Source: Spirodela intermedia
Taxonomy: Eukaryota; Streptophyta; Magnoliopsida; Alismatales; Araceae
NCBI GenBank assembly: GCA_902729315.2
Contig: LR746271.1
Coordinates: 211,001-275,000 of the forward strand
Reading direction: 5' to 3'
DNA: 64,000 bases
Shown here: positions 1 through 11,046 of the stretch, piece after piece
Layout: the number at the start of each line of letters is the position of its first letter
How positions within the stretch are numbered: position 1 is the stretch's first letter
Made by a program: the position numbers and the translations under genes
The notes under the pieces: generated by a model
What the model was told of the DNA's origin: nothing
Seen by the model: the letters and a program-made list of their open reading frames with translations, nothing else
Database searches by the model: none

Positions 1-2003
1 GCCGCCCAGGGTCGCCGGCGGCGGCCTTCATATCTTGCATGACCCGCTCGATCTCCGCGATTCCATTCAGCTTCTCCTCGCGGTCGTGGTGGCTCTGGCG
101 GTGCCTGATCCCGGGAGGCTCCTGGCTGCGCTGCGGCGGCGCCGACGGCGATGCCCAATACCCGCCGGCTCCGGCGGCCGCCGGCTGCGGAAGCCCGTAC
201 CCGTATCCTCCGTCTCCGGCGGCCGCCGGCTGCGGAGGCCCGTACCCGTACCTTCCGTCTCCGGCGGCCGCCTGCTGTGGAAGCCCGTACCCGTACCCCC
301 CGGGTCCTACTGCCGCCGGCGGAAGCCCGTACCCCCCCCCGGGTCCGGCTGCCGGAGGTGGAGGCCTGTAACCCCCGGGTCCGGCTGCCGGGGGCGGAGG
401 ACCGTAGCCCCCGGGTCCGGTGGCCGGCGGCGGGGGAGGCGGCGTGTGAGGGGCAGGATGAGGAGCTCGGCCGGAGGCTTGTCTGAGGATATACTGGAGG
501 AGTTCGACAGCGATGGACTGGCCCTTGTCGGTGAAGTTCCTGATGTAGAACATGAGCCACTCCCCGGACCTGAGACTGATCTCCATCAGCTTCCCGTTGA
601 TGCCGGCCTCGTGCATGGCCAGGAAAGGGTACACGAACTTGTTGTACACGTACCACGCCCCCTGCCATCATCAGATCACAAGACACAGCCCCATATTTCA
701 TCGTGAGACTTGGAAACAGTGATGGTTGACTTTGACCGAATAACTCTCCCCCCGCGAGCTTCGAGATTCCTTATTCTTGGGTGACTTGAAAAACAAATCG
801 GTGGGTTTTCAACAAAAGTCAACTATGCTGCGATTTCAAGATTGTTTGTTGGGGAAAGTTCCAGGCCTCCTACCTTACCCATTTCTAGACCCAACTTCTG
901 ATCAACTAAAAACTATTTTTAGTCAACTTGTTGCCTTTCAAAGCTCGTGTATTTGGTAATTTATCTGGCCCTCCCACCCAATCCATTGATTCTCCTATTT
1001 CAAACACAAACATGGTTGACTCAGTTATAAATATTTGTCAGCAAAAGTCAACATGTCACCCCATCTAAGCATCTTGTATCGTGTCAAAGCTAGGAGTTTG
1101 GTAACCTGACACACTAACACTCTTCATTCGGAGACTACAGCCGTTGACTTGGCTCGAACAATATGAAGCTATGTATGTTGGCTCAACAGCAAAGTCATCT
1201 ATTAGTGAAGGGTTTGTACCTGAGTCCTTGGGTGCCAAAGAAAGATGATGAAGGCGAGCTTTGCTTCACCGTACAGCGGCAACCTGTCGATGTATTTTTG
1301 AATCAATGAAAACGTACAAACCAGAAGATGTCGCGAAGCTACGATCAATCGCGAGAGGGGGGAAAAAAGGTATGAAAAAATTACCACGAGACGAACAGAT
1401 CACCGAATTTCTCCACCGCAGTCAACAGCCCTATTATAATCCTGCAATCATGGTTCGTCAATTCGTTGACTTTAAATGCAGAGTTTATCGTTGAGAAGTC
1501 AAAGCAAAGGAGTTTCGGCCTTCTGTCGCAGTTGTTCTAAACAGGAAAATCCGACAGAGAATCGACCTACACCTGTATGTTTGTCCGTTTTATCTCTCGG
1601 AATTCCCTATTTTGTTATTTCTTCTTCTGAAAACTAGGTTTTAGTTTTCAGTTGCGGTGAATTTCTTCGTCTGTTCGCGGAAGGATGGATCCCGGAATTC
1701 GTGGGGAAGAATCATAGGGTTGAGAGGGAGATCGGAGAAGGCGCACCAGTATTGACACCAGAACCGGAACAGCTCGATCTGCGGCCTGTCCTTCTCGATA
1801 GTCCTGAAGCATTCGAACGCCGGATATGCGTACCCTAGCAGAAGCCTGCGAGCGGAGAGGAGGAAACAAGGGTATGGCGTTCGATCCGTCAGATCAGCCA
1901 TGGCAGCGAACGGAAAGATGCCGAAGATGGACGCCGTGTGCGACAAATTTAGAAGAGGAGCAGAGACTTACACCAGGATTGAATTGACGAATTCCCCCAG
2001 CAT
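1..2003 (-). CDS. HVA22-like protein (TB2/DP1/HVA22 family), 3' end cut by the window edge
   Basis: Five exons on the minus strand: 2003-1972, 1845-1747, 1441-1385, 1283-1220 and 661-1, all with GT-AG borders and continuous phase; 304 codons are visible and no stop is reached. HVA22 proteins are ER membrane proteins of the DP1/Yop1 type that shape tubular ER and restrain vesicle traffic; several plant members respond to ABA and stress. Seen: start MLGEFVNSIL, the family signature GYAYPAFECFRTIEKDRPQI, then RFWCQYW, a hydrophobic stretch ending FGDLFVSW, and LPLYGEAKLAFIIFLW. Exon 5 gives a helical segment ending LLQYILRQAS and then a long Pro/Gly/Tyr-rich tail of imperfect repeats around GYGYGPPQPAAAG. 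The tail resembles HVA22-like i/f-type members rather than the short HVA22a-e forms. The start is chosen because the first exon matches the short family N-terminus. Confidence 0.93.
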
Positions 2004-3581
2004 ATTTCCCCCTCCTAGAAGAAGAAGAAGAAGAAGAAGAAGATCGCACGGAATCGGAATTAGGGATGAAACAGAGAACCAGATATCGCGAATTACTTCA
2101 GCTCCTGTTCAGAATCGAAAAATTAGGGGAGAAAATCGTAACACGGCGATTTGCATACCGAGAATCTCGCCCCGTGGGCCTCTAGAAACCTCCCGTACAG
2201 GATAGTGACTCTAGAGAAAGAGAGAGAGAGAGAGAGGGTGTATCTGTCTGAACAGATAAATCAGAAGACTTGGAGAGGAATTTATTGAGTGAGCGGCTGG
2301 TATTGGGATTGAGTCGGGGAGGAGGGAAGTTGAAGAAGACGACCGCGGCTTCCCCGCTTCTTCTTCTCCATCATCTTCTTCTCCTTCACGTCACAGAGAA
2401 AGAAATCTGGTTCGGCAGACGGGGGAACGAAGGATCGGAGAGAGAGGGAGAGAGAGAGAAAAACAAACAAGACTCCTCGCCGCCGAAGGGGCGGGGGATG
2501 AGATGGTTGGCGCGGTCCTAAACCGTTGACAATTACCATATGACCATACAATGACTTCAAATTTACAGACTATTAAACCAATACACCGGATACTCTAGAG
2601 GGTATGTTGGTAAATGAACGCCGGCCCCGCTATCCAGTCCCTTCTATCATTTGCGTGCGGACCCACTAGGCATGACCGAAAATTTTCAGGTGGACTTCCC
2701 AGCGGGACCGTGTTGACCCAGTCTAATGGGAAATCCTTTTTTTAACATAAATTCATTTAAATGGGAGATAAATTAGTTTAATAATTATTTATGTATTTAA
2801 ATAATTATTATTTATTTTCTTCTGGGTTTAAAAATAGTGGGTTGACCTCTGGATTCCCTAGCGTCATTAGCACGTGTAATTTTTCAATACGTTCGCAAGT
2901 TTGTCATTGAATAATTAGTCAATTATATATTATTATGGAGCTCTTCTACATTTTTTATCCCAATTTTAACGAAAAAATTAAAAGTCAAATTTATTCGGTG
3001 GTGGTATTTCCTATTGGATAAAAAATATGTTTTTGTATGTTAATATTTGGAAATAAGCTATAAATTATGAAGTTATATGGTACCTTGAATGTTCCGTCTG
3101 CTGGTCAACGGTGTAGACAGGCAGATTTTGGCATGAAACACGTTTCGTGCGGCGTCAAAAAGCTCAGAGGTTTTAGACGGGCTGATTCCTTGTTCCGCAG
3201 ATGAAGCCCGGGTTTCATCGGACGGCTGACGGGTGATCAGGTGGCGGTCAACGGGCATCGCCCAGATGAGGACAACGTAAGATTCTGGCGGCCTCATCCC
3301 CGGCGAACACGTACCACTCGTTCCTCCCTGGCGGCGGCAGTATACGCCATCAGATTGGGACACCCGTCAGAGAAACATCCTCCCAGTGACTTGAAGCCGT
3401 CAACCGCGACGACCTTCAGCTCACCAGCCGCAAAGTGGGGGGGCGCTGATTTCTGTAGTCAAGTGGGGCTTTCCGAAGGTAGAGAGAGCCCAAAGGTTGA
3501 CTCTGCCGACTAGCCTCTCTATGAACCACCACCTCCCGGCTACCTGACAGCCGCTCTTTCTTCCTCCTCAAAGCCGGTAAA

Positions 3582-3631
<50 letters not shown>

Positions 3632-5033
3632 ATAGAATATAACGGTTCCTTTCGTACCAGACAGCTCCCTCACCTCTCCTCCCCTTTGGCGAAGGCCTAG
3701 TAGAGAAGATTGCGTGCTTGAGATAATATTAAATGTCATAAATCACCGTTTCGAGAAGTCGTATCCACTAATATATGTCTGATACAAAAATTACTATCGT
3801 ATGCAAGTTAGCGAGGTGCAAGGGTCAACGCGTTGAGTAAGAACACGATCGTACGCAAGGTAATTGTTACATAAGCAGGTCAACAACAAAAGGATAATTA
3901 CCAATGCATGCAGAAGAAAACCAAGAAAACAAAGAAAAAATGTTGCCTTGGTTTGAGAGCTCTGATTGAACCATATGATTTGATCAACATATTATCACGT
4001 AGTGGGTCAACCTATGTTGGTATTCTCTTGACTTTTTTCCATTTTCCTTTTTTTGGCAACATGGAAATTGCAAGAACGTAATTGAAATAGATTATCTTGT
4101 TTTGATCTAGCAGATTACCCTTTCAGCTCATCTTAGAGATCTTTCTTCCATTCCAACTTGTTCTAGCAACTCAAGAACGTAAGTTGGTATGGCCACATCA
4201 CTTTGACTAGCAGCGTATCTTTTGTTGAGAAGTGGGCATGGTGATACTCTTACCAAGAATCTTTCCCCTTGCCATTTTCCTATTTTTCTCATATTTTCTG
4301 AGCATCATATGATTGGAGCTTCTTATGTTATGGGTAGCATGTCTTCTAAGATGTTTTGAACGTATTTATTCATGGAGAAAATTGATTGACCCTCCCCCCC
4401 CCCCCTTCCCTCAAAGGTGGTGCCTGATGTTCACACTGACGATGACATTCAAATGTGAGTTTCTAGAACATCAACGGGTCCGTGACACCTTCAAAAGTCA
4501 AAGCCAATGAACATGCTGTCTGCCTCTCGACTAGTCAACTGAAGAGGGCTTACTACCGCCGACCAAAGTCAAAGCTAGTCGATGGACGAGATCAGTCATG
4601 GGTTTCATCGAACGGGAGAAAAATCATTAAGGAGAGGTCTCTGGAGGTGGCGGCTGATGGGGGTTTGAGCTTGGGCGGGAAATGAGAGTTATGTGCCCGC
4701 ACATGTTGGATCTTGTCATGGTTATTGTGCAAAATAGAGATGCACAAGAATGATTATGAATGCTTTAATTTTTTTAATATGGCATTTATTTGACACGTGG
4801 CATATAGTCGATTAACTCTGATTTTAATTATTCCGAAAATTACGTCTGTTATTTAGACTAGTTTCCATTTTTGGTTTTAAATCTATCTCGGTTGGGTCAC
4901 GTGCCCATAAATGCCCGTCCTTCCCTGAGCTCGGTTCCCAGCCTCCCTTTCTCAGCTCTCCATAACTCCGTCAACTTCCCTTCTCCCTCTTCTACACTCT
5001 CTCTCTCTCTCTCTCTCGTACGCTCGCTCTCTG
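2004..5033. other. Intergenic region between divergent HVA22-like and OVATE genes
   Basis: About 3 kb with no supportable gene. The left 500 bp hold the HVA22-like leader, with GA tracts near 2215-2236 and a (GAA)n tract near 2020-2041. The stretch 2700-3060 is AT-rich. A GC-richer island at about 3080-3560 has open frames on both strands, but none resembles a known family. A poly-C run lies near 4390-4405. Many GTCAA/TTGAC pentamers occur. Confidence 0.6.
3584..3628. repeat. (CT)n microsatellite
   Basis: About 22 uninterrupted CT dinucleotides. One of the many GA/CT tracts in this window. Confidence 0.95.
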
Positions 5034-5041
5034 TATAAATA
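5034..5041 (+). promoter_or_regulatory. TATA box of the OVATE family gene
   Basis: TATAAATA lies about 145 bp before the OVATE ATG, directly after a CT-rich tract. A second CT tract (about 5140-5160) lies in the presumed leader just before the start codon. Position and sequence fit a plant core promoter; the transcription start is inferred. Confidence 0.6.
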
Positions 5042-5180
5042 TAAGATAATTGACGAGAGGAATTCAGAGGAGAAAGCAACGGCCTTTTCCCAACCCGACG
5101 GGACAAACCCGGACGTTGCCCACCCCCCCCCCCCTCACTGCTCTCTCTCTCTCTCTCTCTAGATCTCCCTAAAAGTAGCC

Positions 5181-5708
5181 ATGTCGTCGTCGGGAGGGTG
5201 GAAGCCCCGATCACGCCACCCGGCGGTCGTCCACCTGGGCTGCGGCTGCCGAAGGAGAAAGCTCCCCTTCCTCTTCTCCTCTCCGCTGAGGAAGGTCAAA
5301 CCCTCCTCCTCAGCTGCCACCACGACCGCCGCCGCAACGGCCACCTCGCCATCTTCCTCGAAGAGTGTGCCCAGCGGAGCCGGCAGCGCCGGTAATGGCG
5401 CAGGCAGCGTGGCGGTGGTGGTGGAGTCGGCCGACCCTTACCATGACTTCCGGAGGTCGATGATCCAGATGATCGTGGAGAACGAGATCTACGAGCGGGA
5501 TGGCCAGGAAGAGCTCCTCCGCCGCTTCCTCTCCCTCAACTCCGCCAGCCAACACGACGTCATCTTCCGGGCCTTCGTCGGAATCTGCGACGGCGCCTTT
5601 TCCTCCTCCACGGCGGCGCCACCTCCCGTCGCCGCCTCCTCGTCCACTGTTGCCCCCGCCTGCTTCCGCGGCAGCTGCGGTGGAGGGTACGGTTTGGGGT
5701 TCCCTTAA
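5181..5708 (+). CDS. OVATE family protein (OFP), short single-exon form
   Basis: Single exon, 175 aa. OVATE family proteins are plant transcriptional repressors that bind TALE homeodomain proteins and TRM proteins and affect organ shape and secondary wall growth. The OVATE (DUF623) domain is at about residues 83-138: SADPYHDFRRSMIQMIVENE followed by a DGQEELLRRFLSLN helix and HDVIFRAFVGIC. The N-terminus has a CGCRRRK basic patch and the FLFSSPLRK region seen in the OFP6/8-like group; low-complexity Ser/Ala/Thr separates it from the OVATE domain. The C-terminus after the domain is a short Gly/Ser/Ala tail. The start is the first ATG after the CT-rich leader and is in good context. Exact orthology within the OFPs is not resolved. 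Confidence 0.95.
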   Translation: MSSSGGWKPRSRHPAVVHLGCGCRRRKLPFLFSSPLRKVKPSSSAATTTAAATATSPSSSKSVPSGAGSAGNGAGSVAVVVESADPYHDFRRSMIQMIVENEIYERDGQEELLRRFLSLNSASQHDVIFRAFVGICDGAFSSSTAAPPPVAASSSTVAPACFRGSCGGGYGLGFP

Positions 5709-6123
5709 GAATCGCTCTGCGCACTCCAACGTTAATCCGCACACGTGCGGGCTAACCACATGCACTGTAGCCTACGTCGTATTTCCTTCTCCTTTTGTTG
5801 CATCGCACGTGTGAAGTGGCCATCCGACTTGGACCGAGAGATATGGAACGTTGACTAGGATTCCGAGAAGGAGGTCTAAATTATCTCGAACCTTTTTTAT
5901 TATTGGCGAGCGATTTATGTGCGGGCGACACGTGTTAGGGGGGGTGAGGGGGTTGGATCATATCGATGGCTGTGCTATTTCATTTAATTAGACATAACTT
6001 TGCATACTTTATACAATGAAGCGTTAATCATTAAATTAGGGGTCCCAAAAATGACTCGATTAGATCTGGTTCTCCCTTCGATTCCTAGGATCTAAACTTG
6101 ACTCGTCATCAAGAAAAGCCCAT

Positions 6124-6128
<5 letters not shown>

Positions 6129-6161
<33 letters not shown>
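6129..6161. repeat. (AG)n microsatellite
   Basis: About 16 AG units in the OVATE/UEV1 spacer. Confidence 0.95.
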
Positions 6162-6164
<3 letters not shown>

Positions 6165-6261
6165 GGCTAGTCAAGCAAAGAGCCGGGCACCACTATTTGA
6201 GCTATTTCCTCCAATCCGCCGGGCTGTTCTTACTAGTATTGACAACCAGCATTGATATTTT

Positions 6262-6263
<2 letters not shown>

Positions 6264-6319
<56 letters not shown>
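6264..6319. repeat. (AG)n microsatellite, long
   Basis: About 27 AG units, the second long tract within 200 bp. Confidence 0.95.
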
Positions 6320-6326
<7 letters not shown>

Positions 6327-6680
6327 ACCTGGTGAATCAACATCCGCGCTGCCAGCTCTCTCTCACCGTTCCAAGACGCCTAATTTGGTGAAAACCTCAA
6401 CCAGTTGACCATGCCAAAATAACACTAGATCAATGTCAAGGGGAAAGCTCGAGTGAGCCGCTTGCTAGGAATAACCATTAATAGTTCTGGGTGTCCTTCC
6501 AGACACCGTTCATAGCAATCACATGCCCCATCCGTCTTCAGAGCCAGAGAGATAGAGAGAGAAGATGCAATATATAGAGAGAGAAAGAGATAGAGATAGA
6601 GGAGAGGGAGAGAGGGGGGGGCAGACACCGTTGTCCCATACCCACGGGAGTAATCTGCTGAGTCTCTTTGGGCGGATGAG

Positions 6681-9600
6681 CTAGAAGTATGTGCCTTCTG
6701 GAGGCTGGACGAGCTTCCGGTTATGGGGCGCCGCCATCTCCCTTCTCAGCTGGGTCAGAATATCGGCCATCGTGTAGTCCCTCAGCCAGTTCGCCAGCAT
6801 CGCAAACTTCCTCGATTCCACCTGATCAGTTCGCAGGAAGCTCTTAAGAACACGGAAATAGTAATCTCGGCTGCAGCTGAGCTCGTCTGCCCAGAGATTT
6901 CTTCACCAAAACCAGTTAATTAATCACCACCGCCTCCACATCACATCCATCTCCTCTTCAAAATCCATCTCTTTTTTTTCTTTTTTTTTCTTTTTTTAAA
7001 GAGAGACAGATGGTTTGATTGATCTCAGATCATAGCAGAGACAAGATCATGAGCTATATATAGTGTAAGAATTTCAGCTGAAATGAGTGCGGTGGGAGAA
7101 GATGAATCCCAGGACATGATCAGACAACTTAGATCAAGACAAAAGTAATCTTTCATCAGTCTTTCTGGATGAGAGAAGCACACACACACACACACACACA
7201 AACACAGAGGGATTGAGCCATTTCATCCAATCTTTCCACTATTTTCATTGCTATTTGCGGTCGGATATTATATAGATACCGGGCAATCTAGTTACTGTCT
7301 CATACGCATCTCGTCTTCTGGGAGGAAAAGAGAAAAGAATTACAATTCCCTATGAACCAAAGTTCTAATTTAGCTTCCCTGCGGATTCTTACCATGAAAA
7401 GAAAAGAAAAGAAAAGAAAGCAGATCCCATGATATGAACCACGGAGATCACTGATGCCTCAAAATAAAATAAAATTATGTGTGGAATATGTATTCTTCAG
7501 ATTCATTGTCCATTCAAACGCAGGCAGCATTTTTAGGTATCAATAACTTCAATTTTGTTTTAAAAAGAAAAAAGGATTACGAGTACTCCAAAATCAATAC
7601 AGTTTTCAAAATAATACACGAACTTTTTCACCAGCAAACTGCGTCAGTAGGGATCAATAGAGATTTGCTTTCCAAAACCTCCAGTTTTGTCTTTTCACTT
7701 AACAACTGCATGTTAATCCTAAAAGTCAAGACCACGAGTGATTTGAAAGCGATAAATCAATGTAGCAGCATGCGTAGATAGATTTTCCACGAGAACTTGA
7801 CAAGAAATGCAAAGAGTTTGCCTTTCTAAATATATCCTTTCTTTATTCACTAAATATAAAGCATTAAAAACTTCGGGTTCATTTTTAAAGTTAGGACCAA
7901 GTGTGCTCCAAATCAATACAATAGGATGGGCAATTGGAATTTTCAAGAGAAGTAGTAAAAAGGGGAAGGAAATAAAAGAGATTAATGCGCCCGTTCTTTG
8001 GTTTCAAAGCATGCACGCATATTGCACAGTGCACTTTCTTTACTTCTCCTTTCATTTGAATGTGTCGCAGACTCCCAAAATACACAATCATCGGTTAATC
8101 TTTGATAAAATTCCATGATAGAATAATGAGGTCATCCAACTCAGAACCAATTGGATATGAATTCAATGGGTCCTCGTTTTATAATAAACAGTATAGGAAT
8201 CTTCTCGATAGTCTAAATATGTTGATTACCATTGAATGAAGAACATTGAAAGAAATGAACACAGGGCTGAAGAGTTACCACTCCAGTTTCATGGTTCACG
8301 CAAGTCATGTTGATCCGTGAGTGAAAACGAACACTTGGTGGCTTCTCAGGATAATCCTTATCGCAGAACAGTTTCAGTTGATAAATACGCCCCTCGTGGA
8401 CAGACTGCACCAGGTGCATGAAGCAGTCAAAACAAAATAGGTATTACTTCAACTGGGGAAGCTTCTAGTTCATATAAGACACCAAAAGCTAAATGATATT
8501 AGAATAGAAAGGAAACTGCTTCACGGTCACATCATTGTGATAAAGAAAATCGACTAAGATTTGGAACCAAAAGCGAAAAGAAAGAGCCAGAGGACTTGTC
8601 AAGCTTGTTTTGAAAACTTTGCTCTCGAATGAAAAAGTGAGGCAACATTAACGCAGGTGAAGCAGTAAAAGTGCTAATCTTAGATTCTCTCAAGTGCCTT
8701 GAGATCAATCAATATTTTTAGACGTACATTGTGAGGACCAATAATGGTGCCCGTCCAAGATCGCATGTAAATGTCATCTCCGTCATCCATTCCATAGCTC
8801 ACTGTACCATCTCCAATGCCTTTTTCGCCATGCTCTAGTTCCTCCAGCAATCTAAAGTTTCTTGGAACTATTAAGGAAAAAGATATGAACAGTAAGATAA
8901 CAAGACTTGTAAACTGCAGATATACAAATACAAGGACAACTCTTCAATACTAAGCAAAAAACAATAGTTAAACAAATGAATATGGGAAAAAAGACGGCCA
9001 CCCCCGTTTAGCCTCTAAAAAAAGGATAACAGATGATCTAAATTATTTAATTAAACAATTAAACAACATTCCGGTCAACTATTTTTTTCGAGCATAGCCA
9101 AATGAATAGTGAAGCCAAGAAAGAAAAGTGCATAATTTTAAAATTTTTGGAGGGTCTTATAGCTATGATGGTGGAAAAAAAGCCATATTTTTATCCAGTA
9201 CCAGACTATTTCTCTTTCCTTCTCCATTGATTCATTCACACCCTTTCCATCATCGGCAATGATACCAAATATGAGTCAAGGTATCGACCATTAGGTCTTC
9301 AATAACATGTACTTCGACACAAGGCATGCTCTAAGGAAGGAGAATTTCAAGAAACTTAGCTTACGTAGAAGTATTTAGAGTTAGTCTGCAGTTTTAATCT
9401 CTTTCAAAGGAAAAGACATGTCCATTGAGGACTAAATTTTTTTCGTGAGGATAGTCACACACGATTTTCATTAAACTCCATATGCCTAGAAGAGATCATC
9501 ATCGTCCTCATTTCATTATTTTTTTTAACTTTTGTTATTTGGATAAATGTTGATACATCTACAAGACAAGGAAGCACACCTCTCCATTGACTCAGTGGAA

Positions 9601-10378
9601 TGAAGCGTGACTGTTGTACACATGCAGAAAATCTAGAAATTAAAGATGAAAAACGATAAGCAAAAGCCTGTCTCAGTAGTCTCCTTTCGTCTTCACTTTT
9701 CTTGCTTTTCTACAAAAGCATAATGCAATTTTTCACTAATTTTAAGCGATGAACATCTACGAATTATACAGTAAAAGACGTTACATGAAAACAACTTTAC
9801 ACATATAACTTTGCTAATGAATCACATTCGTATAATCATAATGATCTGTAATAAATAATAATAAAGCAGTGGAATACATGTTCTAGGAAAAAATTCTTCG
9901 CAAAAATCATCCAATGAATCGAATCCGACCTGGTAGGAATTGGCACAGAAATATTTATGAGACGGAAATAGCTCAGCGCCTGGGTCCTCTGAGGCACTTA
10001 GTGGTGCCTCATAAACCTTTCAAGGAGCGATCTGGGATCTAAAGAAAGCATTTCAAATAACACAGAAAACCAATCGACGGATTATCCGCCCGTAAGACGT
10101 AGGAACCGGATACACGAGAAGAAATTTAGGCAGCCGACAGACCTCCAAAAAGGAAATCGATCCCCATGAGGTAAGCCCGCATAGGACAGCACAGGGCGAA
10201 AGATGAAGAGTGATTTCCATCATACTAAGCGCAAAACACGCGATCCACACGGACAGATACCAAATAAGACATAAATCACAAGCCAGCTTCAGATCATCTG
10301 GAGGCAAGAGGAAAGGTGGATGGGAGGGAGAATTAAAACAATACCAACGACAGAAGATCCCCCCGATCCAATCGTCAT
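6681..10378 (-). CDS. UEV1: Ubiquitin-conjugating enzyme E2 variant (UEV1/MMS2 type)
   Basis: Four coding exons on the minus strand: 10378-10345, 8867-8728, 8404-8279 and 6821-6681 (441 nt, 146 aa, the usual UEV1 length). UEV proteins are E2-like folds without the catalytic cysteine; they pair with UBC13 to build Lys63-linked ubiquitin chains in DNA damage tolerance and signalling. Seen in order: [20 protein letters not shown], the [19 protein letters not shown] loop, [31 protein letters not shown], then [16 protein letters not shown], and the C-terminus [14 protein letters not shown]. The position where active E2s carry the cysteine after HPN is absent, as expected. Intron 1 is 1.48 kb, intron 2 is 323 bp and intron 3 is 1.46 kb; none holds another recognisable gene. 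A UTR intron was not sought. It shares a divergent promoter with the downstream SR-like gene. Confidence 0.96.
7180..7202. repeat. (CA)n microsatellite in UEV1 intron 3
   Basis: About 11 CA units inside the last UEV1 intron; one of the few non-GA dinucleotide repeats here. Confidence 0.9.
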
Positions 10379-10995
10379 CCCTGCCGGATCTCGGTTAAGC
10401 TCTTCTGAAGAAGACGATGATCACCGAAGCGGAAGAGGATAGAGGAGAACAAAGGTGAGGGCTCCCCGAAGCCCCAGAGCGAGACTTGAACGGAATCCTC
10501 AACTTTGTCTTCAGGTGGACCGAGCCATGTTTCTAAAGGGAAGACTCTAGATTTCCATCGCTCACGCACATGGATCGTCAGATATCAATCGGACGGTATG
10601 GATAAGGTACTCCTTCTTAAATCCTACGGCCAATGCTGAAGGATCATCGATCCAACGGCATCACTTTCTTTACCAAAGGCTATATATTCGACGGCTGAGG
10701 CGTCGTACTGGTATTCGCTCGATTGCCATCGGACGGTGCAGATAAAATCAACTCCAATGTTTAAGACCCTAGGAAAGTGACCGTTGGATTGAGATCTGAC
10801 GGCAAGTATTTCTCTCACCGGATTTCTCATCCATCTCGGGCTCCTCCAAATCGGACGGCTGCGATTGATGGATTCGACCGTTGCGGATCGCCTCCCCTTG
10901 TGTACAAGGACGCGTCTACCCCTTGTTGGGGGCAGAGTAGTGGAAACGTGAAGGCGGAGGGGACACCCGTGGGGTTGATGTGATCGGCGGTTCTT
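10379..10995. promoter_or_regulatory. Divergent promoter region of UEV1 (minus) and the RRM/RS gene (plus)
   Basis: About 600 bp between the UEV1 ATG and the likely start of the SR-like transcript. It carries repeated ACGG-ended motifs in both orientations: ATCGGACGG at 10588, 10728 and 10850, GATCCAACGG at 10649, ACCGTTGGAT at 10780 and ATCTGACGG at 10794. No TATA box is obvious on either side. The regulatory meaning of the motif is inference. Confidence 0.5.
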
Positions 10996-11046
10996 CTAGG
11001 GTTTCGATCGAAGAGGGTTTCGCCGATTCCTTCTGGTGTTGCTCTG

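Larger units (their letters stand above)
5709..6680. other. Intergenic region between OVATE and UEV1 3' ends
   Basis: Convergent spacer. It holds an AT-rich part (about 5880-6110) and two long GA microsatellites. No gene-like coding seen; the part just left of 6681 is the presumed UEV1 3' UTR. Confidence 0.6.

Noticed and set aside
35-706. 223-codon Arg-rich plus-strand frame
   Set aside because: It is the shadow of the Pro/Gly-rich tail of the minus-strand HVA22-like exon; basic Arg/Pro content is typical of an antisense GC-rich repeat.
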